A stretch of DNA of 48,376 nucleotides from UBA5336 sp039818165. GTDB taxonomy: Bacteria; Pseudomonadota; Alphaproteobacteria; Caulobacterales; Hyphomonadaceae. The stretch spans positions 1 to 48,376 of the forward strand of contig JBCBUL010000024.1 in assembly GCA_039818165.1 (NCBI GenBank). The letters run 5' to 3'. Shown here in pieces: positions 16,755 through 26,164 of the stretch (position 1 is its first letter; the number at the start of each line of letters is the position of its first letter). A model generated the notes under the pieces. It was given only the letters and a program-made list of their open reading frames with translations. It did not search any database and had not been told where the DNA came from. Made by a program: the position numbers and the translations under genes.

Positions 16755-17908
16755 TGGGCGGGTACTCCTTGGGTCAAACCGTCATGGGGGTCGGCGGAAG
16801 TGCCGGTAAGCGGTCGCGGCGGCATGAGATCCATGCGCGCGAAAATATCGTGTTGGGGCTCAGAGAGTCCGGTAAAGCTCAAGGTTCGGTCGGTGCTGGC
16901 AAGGTGGGCCTTGAGCAGTGCGAAGGCGCCGAGCAAGCTGGTATCCAGTGTGCCGAGCTCGGAAGCATCGACCCTGACATCGCCGGGTGCAGACGCAGCG
17001 CGCTGCAGCGCCAGGCGCAACGGTGCAAGCTGGTCCGCCACGCCATCGCCTTTCAAGGTGATCTCGAACCCTGTCGGCGCCTTCGCGCCTTCAGCCGAAA
17101 ACGTGCCGGCAGATGTCAGGTGAAGAAAGTCGCGCTGTGTCACCCAAAGCCGGTTGGGCACGAGGCCTGTGAACCGGAAGCCATCGGCCAGGTAACGACG
17201 CCAAAGGGCCGGTTCGGCATAAATGCGCCAGGCCCACTCCAGGCCGCTGCGCTGCATCCAGGTCGGCGCCCGCTCAATCGTATCCGCCACGAAATCCACC
17301 ACCGCGCCGAGATGGGCGATCACCGGCGCATCGATCCGCCCCCGATAGCGGGAGATCCAGTCTTGCCCCTTGGCCGCTCCAAGGCTCACCACGATAAAAT
17401 CCGGACGGGCGCGATTGATCGTTTCAAAGATGACCGGCGCAGCCATGTCCTCAACGGGACCGTACCCCGGATTGAGCGCCCCACAGCCAATCAGGCCCCC
17501 ATCCTCGCGGTTCAGCTTTGCCATGGCATCATCTGCTGCCCCGGCCCGCCCGCCAAAGAAAAACACGCGGATCGGCTTCAGCCCGGGCACCTTGCGGCGC
17601 AGCCGGTCAAACAAATCTGATCCGGCGACCCGTTCCGGGATCGGCGCACCCAGCTGGCGCGCCAGCCACACCACGGGCGTACCGTCCGCCAGGCTCAGAT
17701 CAGCTTCTTGCATCTGGGTCATCGCTCTCGGCTCGCGCAAGGCGCGCATGACCCAGTTCAGATTTGGCGTCACGATGGACAGTTTCTCACGCGTCTCCAC
17801 CGCGCGGCGCACCTTCGCCTCGGCATCATCCAGCGTCACCGCATCGAGCGGCACCCCAAAGACCGACCAGACGTTTCGCTGGAAAGGACTGGCGTGAGAA
17901 GCGCTCAT
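16751..17908 (-). CDS. WecG/TagA/CpsF-family glycosyltransferase fused to a C-terminal STAS domain
   Basis: The protein has 385 residues. Residues 13-245 are a WecB/TagA/CpsF (GT26) glycosyltransferase: IVTPNLNWVMRA, ADGTPVVWLAR, ERVAGSDLF, IRVFFFGGRAG, and GLEWAWRIYAEPALWRRY. The usual GxxKQE motif is altered to LGAAKGQDW. The family adds ManNAcA, ManNAc or a similar sugar to a lipid-linked acceptor at the inner membrane. Residues about 281-363 look like a STAS domain: VRVDASELGTLDTSLLGAFALL, with Ser324 at the place of the phosphorylated Ser of anti-sigma-factor antagonists. It overlaps ilvN and ilvC by ATGA on both sides, an unexpected place for a glycan gene. Assignment of the first domain is firm; that of STAS is good but made by eye. 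Confidence 0.88.
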   Translation of the reverse strand: MSASHASPFQRNVWSVFGVPLDAVTLDDAEAKVRRAVETREKLSIVTPNLNWVMRALREPRAMTQMQEADLSLADGTPVVWLARQLGAPIPERVAGSDLFDRLRRKVPGLKPIRVFFFGGRAGAADDAMAKLNREDGGLIGCGALNPGYGPVEDMAAPVIFETINRARPDFIVVSLGAAKGQDWISRYRGRIDAPVIAHLGAVVDFVADTIERAPTWMQRSGLEWAWRIYAEPALWRRYLADGFRFTGLVPNRLWVTQRDFLHLTSAGTFSAEGAKAPTGFEITLKGDGVADQLAPLRLALQRAASAPGDVRVDASELGTLDTSLLGAFALLKAHLASTDRTLSFTGLSEPQHDIFARMDLMPPRPLTGTSADPHDGLTQGVPAQ

Positions 17909-18462
17909 CCCGCCTCCTTGCCCCTGCGGATGGAGAGCACGCCCGTGCGAGAAACCTCGACCAGGCCGAGGGGGACCATCAGTTCGAGGAATTGGTCGAT
18001 CTTGTCGCTGGTTCCCGTGATCTCGAAAACGAAGCTCTCAGATGTCGTGTCGATGACATTGGCGCGGAAAATCTCGGCCATGCGGATGGCCTCGACCCGG
18101 TCTGCGCCGGTTCCGGCGACCTTCACCAGCGCCAGCTCGCGCTCCACGCCGCGCTTGGATTTGGTGATGTCGACCACCTTGTCCACGGGCACCAGGCGGA
18201 GCAACTGGGACTCGATCTGCTCCAACGTGTGAGCTGACCCGCTTGTGACAATGGTGATGCGCGAGCGCCGCCGGGAGCGATCGACTTCCGCAACCGTAAG
18301 GCTTTCAATGTTGTAGCCGCGCGCGGAAAACAGCCCCACAACGCGGGCCAGAACACCCGGCTCATTGTCCACCATCACCGCCAGGGTGCGCTTCTCCAGC
18401 GCCTCGTCATCATGGGTCATGTCATAGGCCGAAGCCGGGGCGGGTGACGTAGGGTCGGTCAT
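17905..18462 (-). CDS. ilvN: Acetolactate synthase small (regulatory) subunit
   Basis: This 185-residue IlvN/IlvH-type protein activates the large subunit and gives valine feedback inhibition. The N-terminal ACT domain is clear: LAVMVDNEPGVLARVVGLFS, then YNIESLTVAEV. The C-terminal regulatory domain contains ERELALVKV, FRANVIDTTSESFVFEITG and LVEVSRTGVLSIRRG. The first 20 residues are a non-conserved extension; an internal Met15 is an alternative start. It is separated from ilvB by about 1 kb holding a membrane protein and a small ORF, and overlaps both neighbours by ATGA. Confidence 0.96.
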   Translation of the reverse strand: MTDPTSPAPASAYDMTHDDEALEKRTLAVMVDNEPGVLARVVGLFSARGYNIESLTVAEVDRSRRRSRITIVTSGSAHTLEQIESQLLRLVPVDKVVDITKSKRGVERELALVKVAGTGADRVEAIRMAEIFRANVIDTTSESFVFEITGTSDKIDQFLELMVPLGLVEVSRTGVLSIRRGKEAG

Positions 18463-19202
18463 GGGGCTGCGCCCTTTTTGGCGTCGTGGAAACGTTGCTT
18501 GCGTTGCTCAGCGGGAATGCGGTCCAGGATGCCCTGGTCATTGTATTGCAGCAGCAAACCGGGACGGCGAATTTCCAGATCCAGCGCCAGCTCTGCGGCG
18601 CGGGTCATGGCGCGATCTCTTGCGATCCCTCCACGGTGGTCCTGACGATCTGCTGCCTGCTCACGCCGTATGGGATCAACAAAATCCTGCAATTCACTGA
18701 CAAACAGACGCCGGCAATTGAACAAGAAGTCTGAGAGCTCTTTGGCGTGGCCTGCCGCCCCAAATTCGAGCGCTTCAAGCTCGTAATGAGCAAGGATCAG
18801 AGGGAAAAGTATGGCGGGGCGAGCCCCTTGATATGCAGTATCTTTCTCCGGCTGGGGGTCGGTCGGGTCATAATTCAGAAAAAACAGTCTGCCACGGTCG
18901 GCCAGACCGGAAAGCTGCGCGGAAAGGTCAGCCTTGGTGATTTCAAAGTCACTTTGTGACGCGTGGATACGCGGCGACATCACCAGGCCGCGCGCCTTTG
19001 CCAGAGCAGTGATGGCTTCATGGCCCCAGTCAAGACAGGCCCGATCCACTTCCATGCTGAGCGCGGCTTTCTGGACCTTCTGCGCTGCAGAATTCGCGCG
19101 TGCGGCCCAAAAGAAGCTGAATAAGGATACCCCGACCGCAACAAGGGCAGCGAGGCCTTCGAGGTTCGTCAATATCCAGTTTTCCGTGCCTGTTTCTGGC
19201 AT
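18459..19202 (-). CDS. Unknown single-span membrane protein between ilvB and ilvN
   Basis: The protein has 247 residues starting MPETGTENWIL. A single membrane helix (about residues 13-33, LAALVAVGVSLFSFFWAARA) is followed by a helical cytoplasmic part rich in Ala, Leu, Arg and Glu. It includes AILFPLILAHYELEALEFG and LFNCRRLFVSEL. I recognise no family. ATG 19202 is favoured by GAGG seven bases upstream; ATG 19304 would add 34 Arg/Gly-rich residues. Its stop forms ATGA with the ilvN start. A topology like this can suit a membrane-bound partner of an enzyme, but no role is shown. Confidence 0.75.
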   Translation of the reverse strand: MPETGTENWILTNLEGLAALVAVGVSLFSFFWAARANSAAQKVQKAALSMEVDRACLDWGHEAITALAKARGLVMSPRIHASQSDFEITKADLSAQLSGLADRGRLFFLNYDPTDPQPEKDTAYQGARPAILFPLILAHYELEALEFGAAGHAKELSDFLFNCRRLFVSELQDFVDPIRREQAADRQDHRGGIARDRAMTRAAELALDLEIRRPGLLLQYNDQGILDRIPAEQRKQRFHDAKKGAAP

Positions 19203-19328
19203 GCCACAACCTCTGCCCCGCCGTAATCCACGACGCTTTTCGCACGGCGCAAGGCCGCGCGGCAACACCCATTCGGGCGGGCCGACGCACGCAGGGAAAA
19301 TCATGGCTTTTCGACCTTTAGCGACGAC

Positions 19329-19514
19329 CTAGCGCTGGCTCGCAACAACTCGCAGGGCGGGCCGACCCGCCCCCTGGGGCGCCTGAAAAGTGCCAAGGTC
19401 ACGGACATAGGCCAGTCCGGGTGCGGCGGTCGGAATGCGTTCTGGGGGAGGCCCCCCCATCGTCAATCCGGCTCCGGGACGGGGCTTTTCGGTCGTTTTC
19501 ACAAGTCTCAACAT
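19329..19514 (-). CDS. Possible small protein directly after ilvB
   Basis: This 61-codon frame starts at an ATG three bases after the ilvB TAG (TAGTGATG) and fills part of the 314-base gap before the membrane-protein gene. The product is basic and Pro/Gly-rich, beginning MLRLVKTTEKPRPGAG and ending RPALRVVASQR, with no recognised domain. AAGG about 11 bases upstream could serve as ribosome site, and codon choice looks like that of nearby genes. It could also be untranslated spacer. Confidence 0.4.
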   Translation of the reverse strand: MLRLVKTTEKPRPGAGLTMGGPPPERIPTAAPGLAYVRDLGTFQAPQGAGRPALRVVASQR

Positions 19515-19516
19515 CA

Positions 19517-21298
<1,782 letters not shown>

Positions 21299-21334
21299 GG
21301 GTCTCTAGGGGCTTTGATGGGGTGTCTTGGCGGG

Positions 21335-21364
21335 TAAAGAAAAAGGGCCCCCGTCGGAGACCCT
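21335..21364 (-). terminator. Intrinsic terminator (attenuator) before ilvB
   Basis: On the minus strand, AGGGTCTCC pairs with GGGGGCCCT (nine pairs, two of them G-U) around a GAC loop and is followed by TTTTTCTTT. It lies 36 bases before the ilvB start and after a short leader peptide, the position of a classical amino-acid attenuator. Its GACGGG segment can alternatively pair with CCCGTC (21382-21387) in the upstream hairpin. Confidence 0.85.
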
Positions 21365-21375
21365 CAAGATACTGC

Positions 21376-21411
21376 GTCCATGACGGGCTGTGGGGTCAGC
21401 CGGTCATGGAC
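21376..21411 (-). promoter_or_regulatory. Leader hairpin overlapping the leader-peptide stop codon
   Basis: This is a near-perfect inverted repeat of 36 bases. Outer arms are GTCCATGAC/GTCATGGAC (9 bp), then one C/C mismatch, inner arms GGCTG/CAGCC (5 bp), and a six-base ACCCCA loop. The 5' arm contains the TGA stop of the leader peptide, so ribosome position would decide whether it folds. The 3' arm contains CCCGTC, complementary to the terminator. This fits a 1:2 pause/anti-antiterminator hairpin of an attenuator. Confidence 0.8.
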
Positions 21412-21445
21412 GCCTAATAACAAGTACAAGTGTTTTCGTGCGCAT
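21404..21445 (-). CDS. Branched-chain leader peptide of the ilv operon attenuator
   Basis: A 13-codon frame encodes MRTKTLVLVIRRP, then TGA. Five consecutive codons are Leu-Val-Leu-Val-Ile (CTT GTA CTT GTT ATT), exactly the end products of the pathway. GGAGAGG lies 11 bases upstream of the ATG. The stop lies inside the 5' arm of the following hairpin, and an intrinsic terminator follows before ilvB. Known ilv/leu leader peptides work by ribosome stalling at such codons when charged tRNA is low, favouring an antiterminator. The peptide itself needs no function. It is too short for usual gene finding. Confidence 0.88.
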   Translation of the reverse strand: MRTKTLVLVIRRP

Positions 21446-21473
21446 TGCGGACGTGTCCTCTCCAGTTGTTTTG

Positions 21474-21502
21474 AGAATAAACTTGCCGAACGCGCAGGTC
21501 AA
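21474..21502 (-). promoter_or_regulatory. Predicted sigma70-type promoter of the ilv operon
   Basis: On the minus strand, TTGACC (21497-21502) and TATTCT (21474-21479) are spaced by exactly 17 bases. This predicts transcription from about 21467, some 20 bases before the leader-peptide start, which leaves room for its GGAGAGG ribosome site. Matches are five of six at -35 and four of six at -10. Confidence 0.6.
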
Positions 21503-21586
21503 CCGCACGTTTCAGGGAAAATAATCCTGCAATTTCACCCAAAAGCGCAACAACCAGCCACGAATGCTGCACCGCACGAAATGAGA

Positions 21587-22522
21587 TCAGATTCCGCGCT
21601 GGACTTCCTTGTAGAGGGCCAGCACCACGCGGCGACGCTCTGCCAGGTCGAGGCTGGGAATTCGGGGCCAGAAGGGAAACTGTCGTCCAATCCAGGTGAA
21701 CTGGCGTTTGGCGTATCGGCGCGTATCCCGCTGGGCGTGTTCTGCGGCCGCTTCCGCACTCATTTCCCCGCGTACAAAGGCCGCCAGCCAGGGCATCCCG
21801 TGGGCTTTCATCGCGGGAAGGTCCGCGGGCAAGTCCCGGGCGACAAGGGCCTTTGCCTCGTCCATGGCGCCCTTCATCATCATGCCCTGAAATCGCCGGT
21901 CAATGCGCTGATAAAGCCTGGGACGGTTGGGAGTCAGCGCCACGCCGAGCCATTCGTCCTTGCCCAGGACAGGCGGCGTGCGCGCACCCTGGAAAGCGCT
22001 CATCGGTTTTCCGGTCGCCAGCCAGACCTCGTAGGCCCGCGAAAGCCGCTGGCGGTCGCTGCCCTTGATACGCTCAGCGCTTTCGGGGTCGACCGCTTCC
22101 AGCCGCTGGCGAAGGGCGCCCGCGCCCTCATCCTGCAAAAGCGATCGTACATCGGCGCGAATATCTTCCGGGACCGGCGGAATATCGCTCAGCCCCTCGA
22201 TCAGGGCGAGAAAGTACAGCCCGGTTCCGCCAACCAGAACAGGAACTTTCCCCCGGCGCACAATATCCGCAACGACACGCTCAACATCGCCAAGCCACTG
22301 GCCGGTATTGTAACGTGTGGCCGCGTCCACATGACCGAACAAGTGGTGGGGCGCGGCATCAAGCTCGTCCTGGGTCGGACGCGCTGTCAGCACATTCAGG
22401 TCGCGGTAGACCTGCATGGAATCCGCATTGACCACTTCGCCATCAAGCGCCTCTGCCAGGGCGACGGCCAATTTGGTCTTGCCGCTTGCGGTGGGACCGT
22501 GAATGAGGATTGCAGGAGTCAT
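21587..22522 (-). CDS. miaA: tRNA dimethylallyltransferase
   Basis: The 311-residue enzyme prenylates A37 of tRNAs that read UNN codons. P-loop GPTASGKTKLAVALAEAL is at the N-terminus. Other family blocks are NADSMQVYRDLNVLTARP, HHLFGHVDA, PVLVGGTGLYFLALIEGL and RRYAKRQFTWIGRQFPFW. ATG 22522 is used; GTG 22528 would add two residues. It diverges from serB over about 50 bases. It precedes the ilv leader on the same strand but is probably a separate unit, since a promoter lies between. Confidence 0.97.
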   Translation of the reverse strand: MTPAILIHGPTASGKTKLAVALAEALDGEVVNADSMQVYRDLNVLTARPTQDELDAAPHHLFGHVDAATRYNTGQWLGDVERVVADIVRRGKVPVLVGGTGLYFLALIEGLSDIPPVPEDIRADVRSLLQDEGAGALRQRLEAVDPESAERIKGSDRQRLSRAYEVWLATGKPMSAFQGARTPPVLGKDEWLGVALTPNRPRLYQRIDRRFQGMMMKGAMDEAKALVARDLPADLPAMKAHGMPWLAAFVRGEMSAEAAAEHAQRDTRRYAKRQFTWIGRQFPFWPRIPSLDLAERRRVVLALYKEVQRGI

Positions 22523-22571
22523 TCCCACTGATTAGGCGCTCACAGCCAAGGTGGAAAGAAGAGGTATCGCC

Positions 22572-23507
22572 GTGTCGCAGCAAAATCGGGCGCCAGAGCC
22601 CCACACCGCGGTCCTTGTCGCTGCAGAGGCGAGCACCGCCTTGCAGAATGAATTTGCACAATTCCTCTCAAATGAAACGGGCGGCGACATTCAACCCACG
22701 CATTTGTGTCCGCATGGGGACGATTTTGCCATCGAGGCCGCGCTTCCTGCCGTGTCGGAAGATCAGGCCCGGGCCCTCCAGAAATCTCTGGAAAAAACAG
22801 TTGGCACCCGGAGTGATGTCGCTGTGTTGCCGACCAAGGGGCGACGCAGGAAGCTGCTGGTGAGCGATATGGACTCGACCATCATTGAAGTGGAGTGCCT
22901 CGACGAACTGGCAGACTTCGCTGGCAAGAAGGCCGAGGTTTCCGCCATCACCGAGCGCGCCATGGCCGGGGAGCTGAATTTCGAAGCCGCCCTGACAGAA
23001 CGCGTCGCCATGCTGGCCGGCCTGCCTCTCAGCGAGCTTCAGGCCTGTTTCGACCAACGGATTACCGTCACGCCGGGCGCAGATGCGTTGATCAGCACTT
23101 CCAACACCGCTGAAGTGCGTACTGTGCTGGTGTCCGGCGGTTTCACATTCTTCACCGGGCGGGTCGCCGACCAGCTCGGCTTCGATGACCATCGTGGCAA
23201 TACGCTGGTCGACGATGGCGCCGCACTGACCGGAGACGTGGGCCTGCCGATCCTCGGCCGCGAAGCCAAACTGACAGCCCTGAGCGAGGAAGCGGGCGCC
23301 TTGGGCATCTCTCTGGAAGACACCATCACCCTCGGCGACGGCGCCAATGACCTCGCCATGATCAAAGCCTCCGGCCTCGGCATTGCCTTTCGCGCAAAGC
23401 CCATCGTCGCCGCCGAGGCCCGTTGCGCGATCAATCATACCAGCTTGCGCACGGCACTCTACTACCAGGGCTACACCGGCGAGGACATCGCTGCGGCCAC
23501 AGGCTGA
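22572..23507 (+). CDS. serB: Phosphoserine phosphatase
   Basis: The 311-residue HAD phosphatase forms serine from phosphoserine, last step of serine synthesis. Motif I is VSDMDSTIIE with nucleophile Asp99 and Asp101; ECLDELADFAGKK and FEAALTERVAML form the SerB cap. Motif II is the Ser in VSGGFTFF, and motif III/IV is ITLGDGANDLAMI. The N-terminal 90 residues are the usual variable regulatory part. GTG 22572 is chosen because AAGAAGAGGT lies nine bases upstream; GTG 22551 would add seven residues. Confidence 0.95.
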   Translation: MSQQNRAPEPHTAVLVAAEASTALQNEFAQFLSNETGGDIQPTHLCPHGDDFAIEAALPAVSEDQARALQKSLEKTVGTRSDVAVLPTKGRRRKLLVSDMDSTIIEVECLDELADFAGKKAEVSAITERAMAGELNFEAALTERVAMLAGLPLSELQACFDQRITVTPGADALISTSNTAEVRTVLVSGGFTFFTGRVADQLGFDDHRGNTLVDDGAALTGDVGLPILGREAKLTALSEEAGALGISLEDTITLGDGANDLAMIKASGLGIAFRAKPIVAAEARCAINHTSLRTALYYQGYTGEDIAAATG

Positions 23508-23560
23508 CAATCTCGCCCATGGGCGCTATGAAGCGTGCCCAGCAAAAAGCACCCCGCCCC

Positions 23561-24601
23561 ATGAAATTCCTCGACCAGTGCAAGATCTTCATCGCGTCCG
23601 GAACCGGTGGCAAAGGCGCTGTCAGCTTCCGGCGCGAAGCCTATGTGGAGTTCGGCGGCCCTGATGGCGGGGATGGTGGCAAGGGTGGAGATGTCTGGGC
23701 CGTGGCCGTGGACAATCTCAACACGCTGATCGACTACCGTTACAAGCAGCACTTCCGGGCCGAGCGCGGCGTGGGCGGCATGGGCAAACAGCGCACCGGG
23801 CGCGGCGGCAAGGATGTCGAACTGGAACTTCCAGTCGGCACCCAGATCTTCGAAGACGACCGTGAAACCATGATTGCGGACCTCACCGAGCCGGGCCAGC
23901 GCGTTCTGCTGGCCGAGGGCGGCAATGGCGGCTGGGGCAATATGCGTTTCAAGACGTCGACCAATCGCGCCCCGCGCCACGCCAATCCAGGCGAACCGGG
24001 CGAAGAACGCTGGATCTGGCTGCGCCTGAAGCTGATTGCCGACGCCGGGCTGGTGGGCCTGCCCAATGCCGGCAAGTCGACCTTTCTCAGCGTTGTGACG
24101 GCCGCCAAGCCGAAGATCGCCGATTATCCCTTCACCACCCTCAACCCGGGCCTCGGCGTGGTCGATCTCGGCCCCGGCCAGCGCTTCGTGATGGCGGACA
24201 TTCCGGGCCTGATCGAAGGTGCCGCCGATGGCGCCGGCCTCGGCACGCGGTTCCTAGGCCATATCGAGCGCTGCAAAGTGCTGCTCCATCTCATCGACGG
24301 CACACAGGATGATGTGGCCGGCGCCTATCGGACGATCCGCGAGGAACTCACCTCCTATGGCGCGGACCTGTCGGGCAAACCCGAAGTGCTCGCCCTGAAC
24401 AAGGCAGATGCGCTGGGCCCGGAACTGGCAGCTGAACAGGCTGCCAAGCTGGAAGCCGAAGCAGGCGTGAAGCCCCTGATCATCTCCGGCGTGTCCGGCG
24501 ACGGCGTAAAAACGGCTTTGCGACAGGTCGCACGTCACCTCGATATCCTTCTGGAAGAAGAGGAAGACGGCGGCGCAGACCCCGAATGGAGCCCGGTGTG
24601 A
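23561..24601 (+). CDS. obgE: Obg family GTPase (ribosome assembly)
   Basis: This 346-residue essential GTPase is linked to 50S ribosome assembly and cell-cycle control. The Gly-rich Obg fold occupies residues 1-158 (GGKGAVSFRREAYVEFGGPD, GNGGWGNMRFKTSTNRAP). The G domain follows: G1 GLPNAGKSTFLS at about 165, switch with NPGLGVVDLG, G3 DIPGLIEGA, G4 LNKAD, G5 ISGVSGDG. An acidic tail EEEEDGG ends the protein. ATG 23561 gives the conserved MKFLDQCKIF start; upstream in-frame ATGs at 23519 and 23528 are possible. proB follows with a 4-bp overlap. Confidence 0.97.
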   Translation: MKFLDQCKIFIASGTGGKGAVSFRREAYVEFGGPDGGDGGKGGDVWAVAVDNLNTLIDYRYKQHFRAERGVGGMGKQRTGRGGKDVELELPVGTQIFEDDRETMIADLTEPGQRVLLAEGGNGGWGNMRFKTSTNRAPRHANPGEPGEERWIWLRLKLIADAGLVGLPNAGKSTFLSVVTAAKPKIADYPFTTLNPGLGVVDLGPGQRFVMADIPGLIEGAADGAGLGTRFLGHIERCKVLLHLIDGTQDDVAGAYRTIREELTSYGADLSGKPEVLALNKADALGPELAAEQAAKLEAEAGVKPLIISGVSGDGVKTALRQVARHLDILLEEEEDGGADPEWSPV

Positions 24602-25725
24602 GCCAGGCCCTGCACGGCGCGAAACGGATCGTCATAAAGGTTGGCTCGGCCCTGATCAGCCGCGATGGCGCCCCTCGGACCCGGTGGATCGAAAGCCTGG
24701 CGGCCGACATCGCCGCGCTCTGCGAGGCGGGCAAAGACGTCCTTTTGGTCAGCTCCGGCGCGATTGCCCTGGGCCGGTCCACACTCGGCCCGGACAGGCC
24801 GCGCAAGCTGGAAGAGAAGCAAGCCGCTGCGGCCTTCGGTCAGCCGCGATTGATCCAGGCCCTCGAGGCCGCATTTGCGCCCCACAGTTTGCCCGTGGCC
24901 CAGTCCCTTATAACGCTCGACGATACCGAAACGCGTCGACGGTGGTTGAATGCGCGCGCCACACTCGAAACCATCCTGACGGCGGGTGGACTGCCCGTGA
25001 TCAATGAGAATGACACGGTGGCCACGGACGAAATTCGCTATGGCGACAATGATCGCCTGGCAGCGCGCGTGGCCCAGATGATGAAAGCCGATGTGCTCGT
25101 CCTGCTGTCCGATGTGGACGGGCTTTACACGGCAGATCCCCGCACACATCCCTCCGCAAGACACCTGCCCCACATCGAGGACCTGACCGCCGACCATGAA
25201 GCCATGGCAGGCGCGGCCAATGCCGAGGCCGATGTCGGCTCGGGAGGGATGGCCACGAAACTGGCGGCAGCGAAGATCGCCATTGTTGCGGGATGCGCCA
25301 CGATCATCGCCGATGGGCGCGGCGACCACCCTCTTGCAGCCCTGCAAGCCGGTGCGCGCCATACGCTGATTTCCAGCCGGCTCACCCCGGCAGCCGCGCG
25401 CGTGCAATGGCTCGCCAGCAATCTGAAACCGGAAGGGCAGATCACCGTCGACAGCGGCGCAGCCAAAGCCATACGAGAGGGCGCAAGCCTTCTGCCGGTG
25501 GGCGTGACAGGGATATTTGGCAGTTTCGAGCGCGGGGCCGCAGTCGAGATTGCACATCCCCAGGGCTCTGTTATCGCCAAAGGCGTTACGGCGTATTCGG
25601 CGCGCGATATTCTCGCCATCAAAGGGCTGCAAAGCGATGCCGTGCGCGAAACACTCGGCTATCGCGGCCGCCCTGCCGTTGTTCACCGGGACGACATTGT
25701 CCTCGCGGGGCCCCATGATCGTTGA
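24598..25725 (+). CDS. proB: Glutamate 5-kinase
   Basis: The 375-residue enzyme phosphorylates glutamate, first step of proline synthesis. The amino-acid kinase domain is complete: VIKVGSALIS, VLLVSSGAIALGR, INENDTVATDEIRYGDNDRLAARVA, VLLSDVDGLYTADP, and GSGGMATKLAAAKIA. A C-terminal PUA domain (about 285-365, GQITVDSGAAKAIREGASLLPVG) completes the long form. GTG 24598 overlaps the obgE stop (GTGTGA) and has GGAG six bases upstream; ATG 24586 is the other option. tsaE overlaps its end by 11 bases. Confidence 0.95.
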   Translation: MSQALHGAKRIVIKVGSALISRDGAPRTRWIESLAADIAALCEAGKDVLLVSSGAIALGRSTLGPDRPRKLEEKQAAAAFGQPRLIQALEAAFAPHSLPVAQSLITLDDTETRRRWLNARATLETILTAGGLPVINENDTVATDEIRYGDNDRLAARVAQMMKADVLVLLSDVDGLYTADPRTHPSARHLPHIEDLTADHEAMAGAANAEADVGSGGMATKLAAAKIAIVAGCATIIADGRGDHPLAALQAGARHTLISSRLTPAAARVQWLASNLKPEGQITVDSGAAKAIREGASLLPVGVTGIFGSFERGAAVEIAHPQGSVIAKGVTAYSARDILAIKGLQSDAVRETLGYRGRPAVVHRDDIVLAGPHDR

Positions 25726-26164
25726 TCTGCCGGACCTTGCTGCCACGCAAATGCTCTCTCAGCGCCTCGCGCCGTACTTGAAAGCCGGTCACGTCATCGC
25801 GCTCAAGGGCGACCTCGGCGCAGGCAAGACCACATTCAGCCGGGCGCTTGTCTCGGTGCTGCTCGGTGCGCCAACCGAAGTTCCCAGCCCCACTTTTACG
25901 CTGGTTCAGACCTATGAAGGCCCCAATTTCCCGATCTACCATTTCGATCTTTATCGCCTCGAGGACCCGGCAGAACTTGACGAATTGGGATGGGACGACA
26001 CGCTGGACGGCCTCAGCCTGATCGAGTGGCCCGGCAAGGCCGGCGCGCGGCTGCCGATCTGGCGGATGACGATTTCCATCGAAATTGTTGGGGAAGGCCG
26101 CCGGGCGGTGCTGGAATGGTCTGGCGAAGACTGGCAGGACGTTGCCCATGCCCTTGCAGACTGA
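25715..26164 (+). CDS. tsaE: tRNA threonylcarbamoyladenosine (t6A) ATPase
   Basis: At 149 residues this is the usual TsaE (YjeE) size. It is the ATPase that cycles the TsaBD complex in making t6A37 of ANN-decoding tRNAs. Walker A is GDLGAGKTTFSRAL. The family blocks VPSPTFTLVQTYEG, YHFDLYRLEDPAELDELGWDD and LIEWPGKAG are present. The ATG at 25715 lies inside the proB end. The stop overlaps the following kinase start by 17 bases, so translation is coupled through the operon. Confidence 0.95.
   Translation: MIVDLPDLAATQMLSQRLAPYLKAGHVIALKGDLGAGKTTFSRALVSVLLGAPTEVPSPTFTLVQTYEGPNFPIYHFDLYRLEDPAELDELGWDDTLDGLSLIEWPGKAGARLPIWRMTISIEIVGEGRRAVLEWSGEDWQDVAHALAD

Noticed and set aside
24535..25746. 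403-codon minus-strand frame over proB
   Set aside because: Antisense shadow; proB is complete on the other strand with all motifs.
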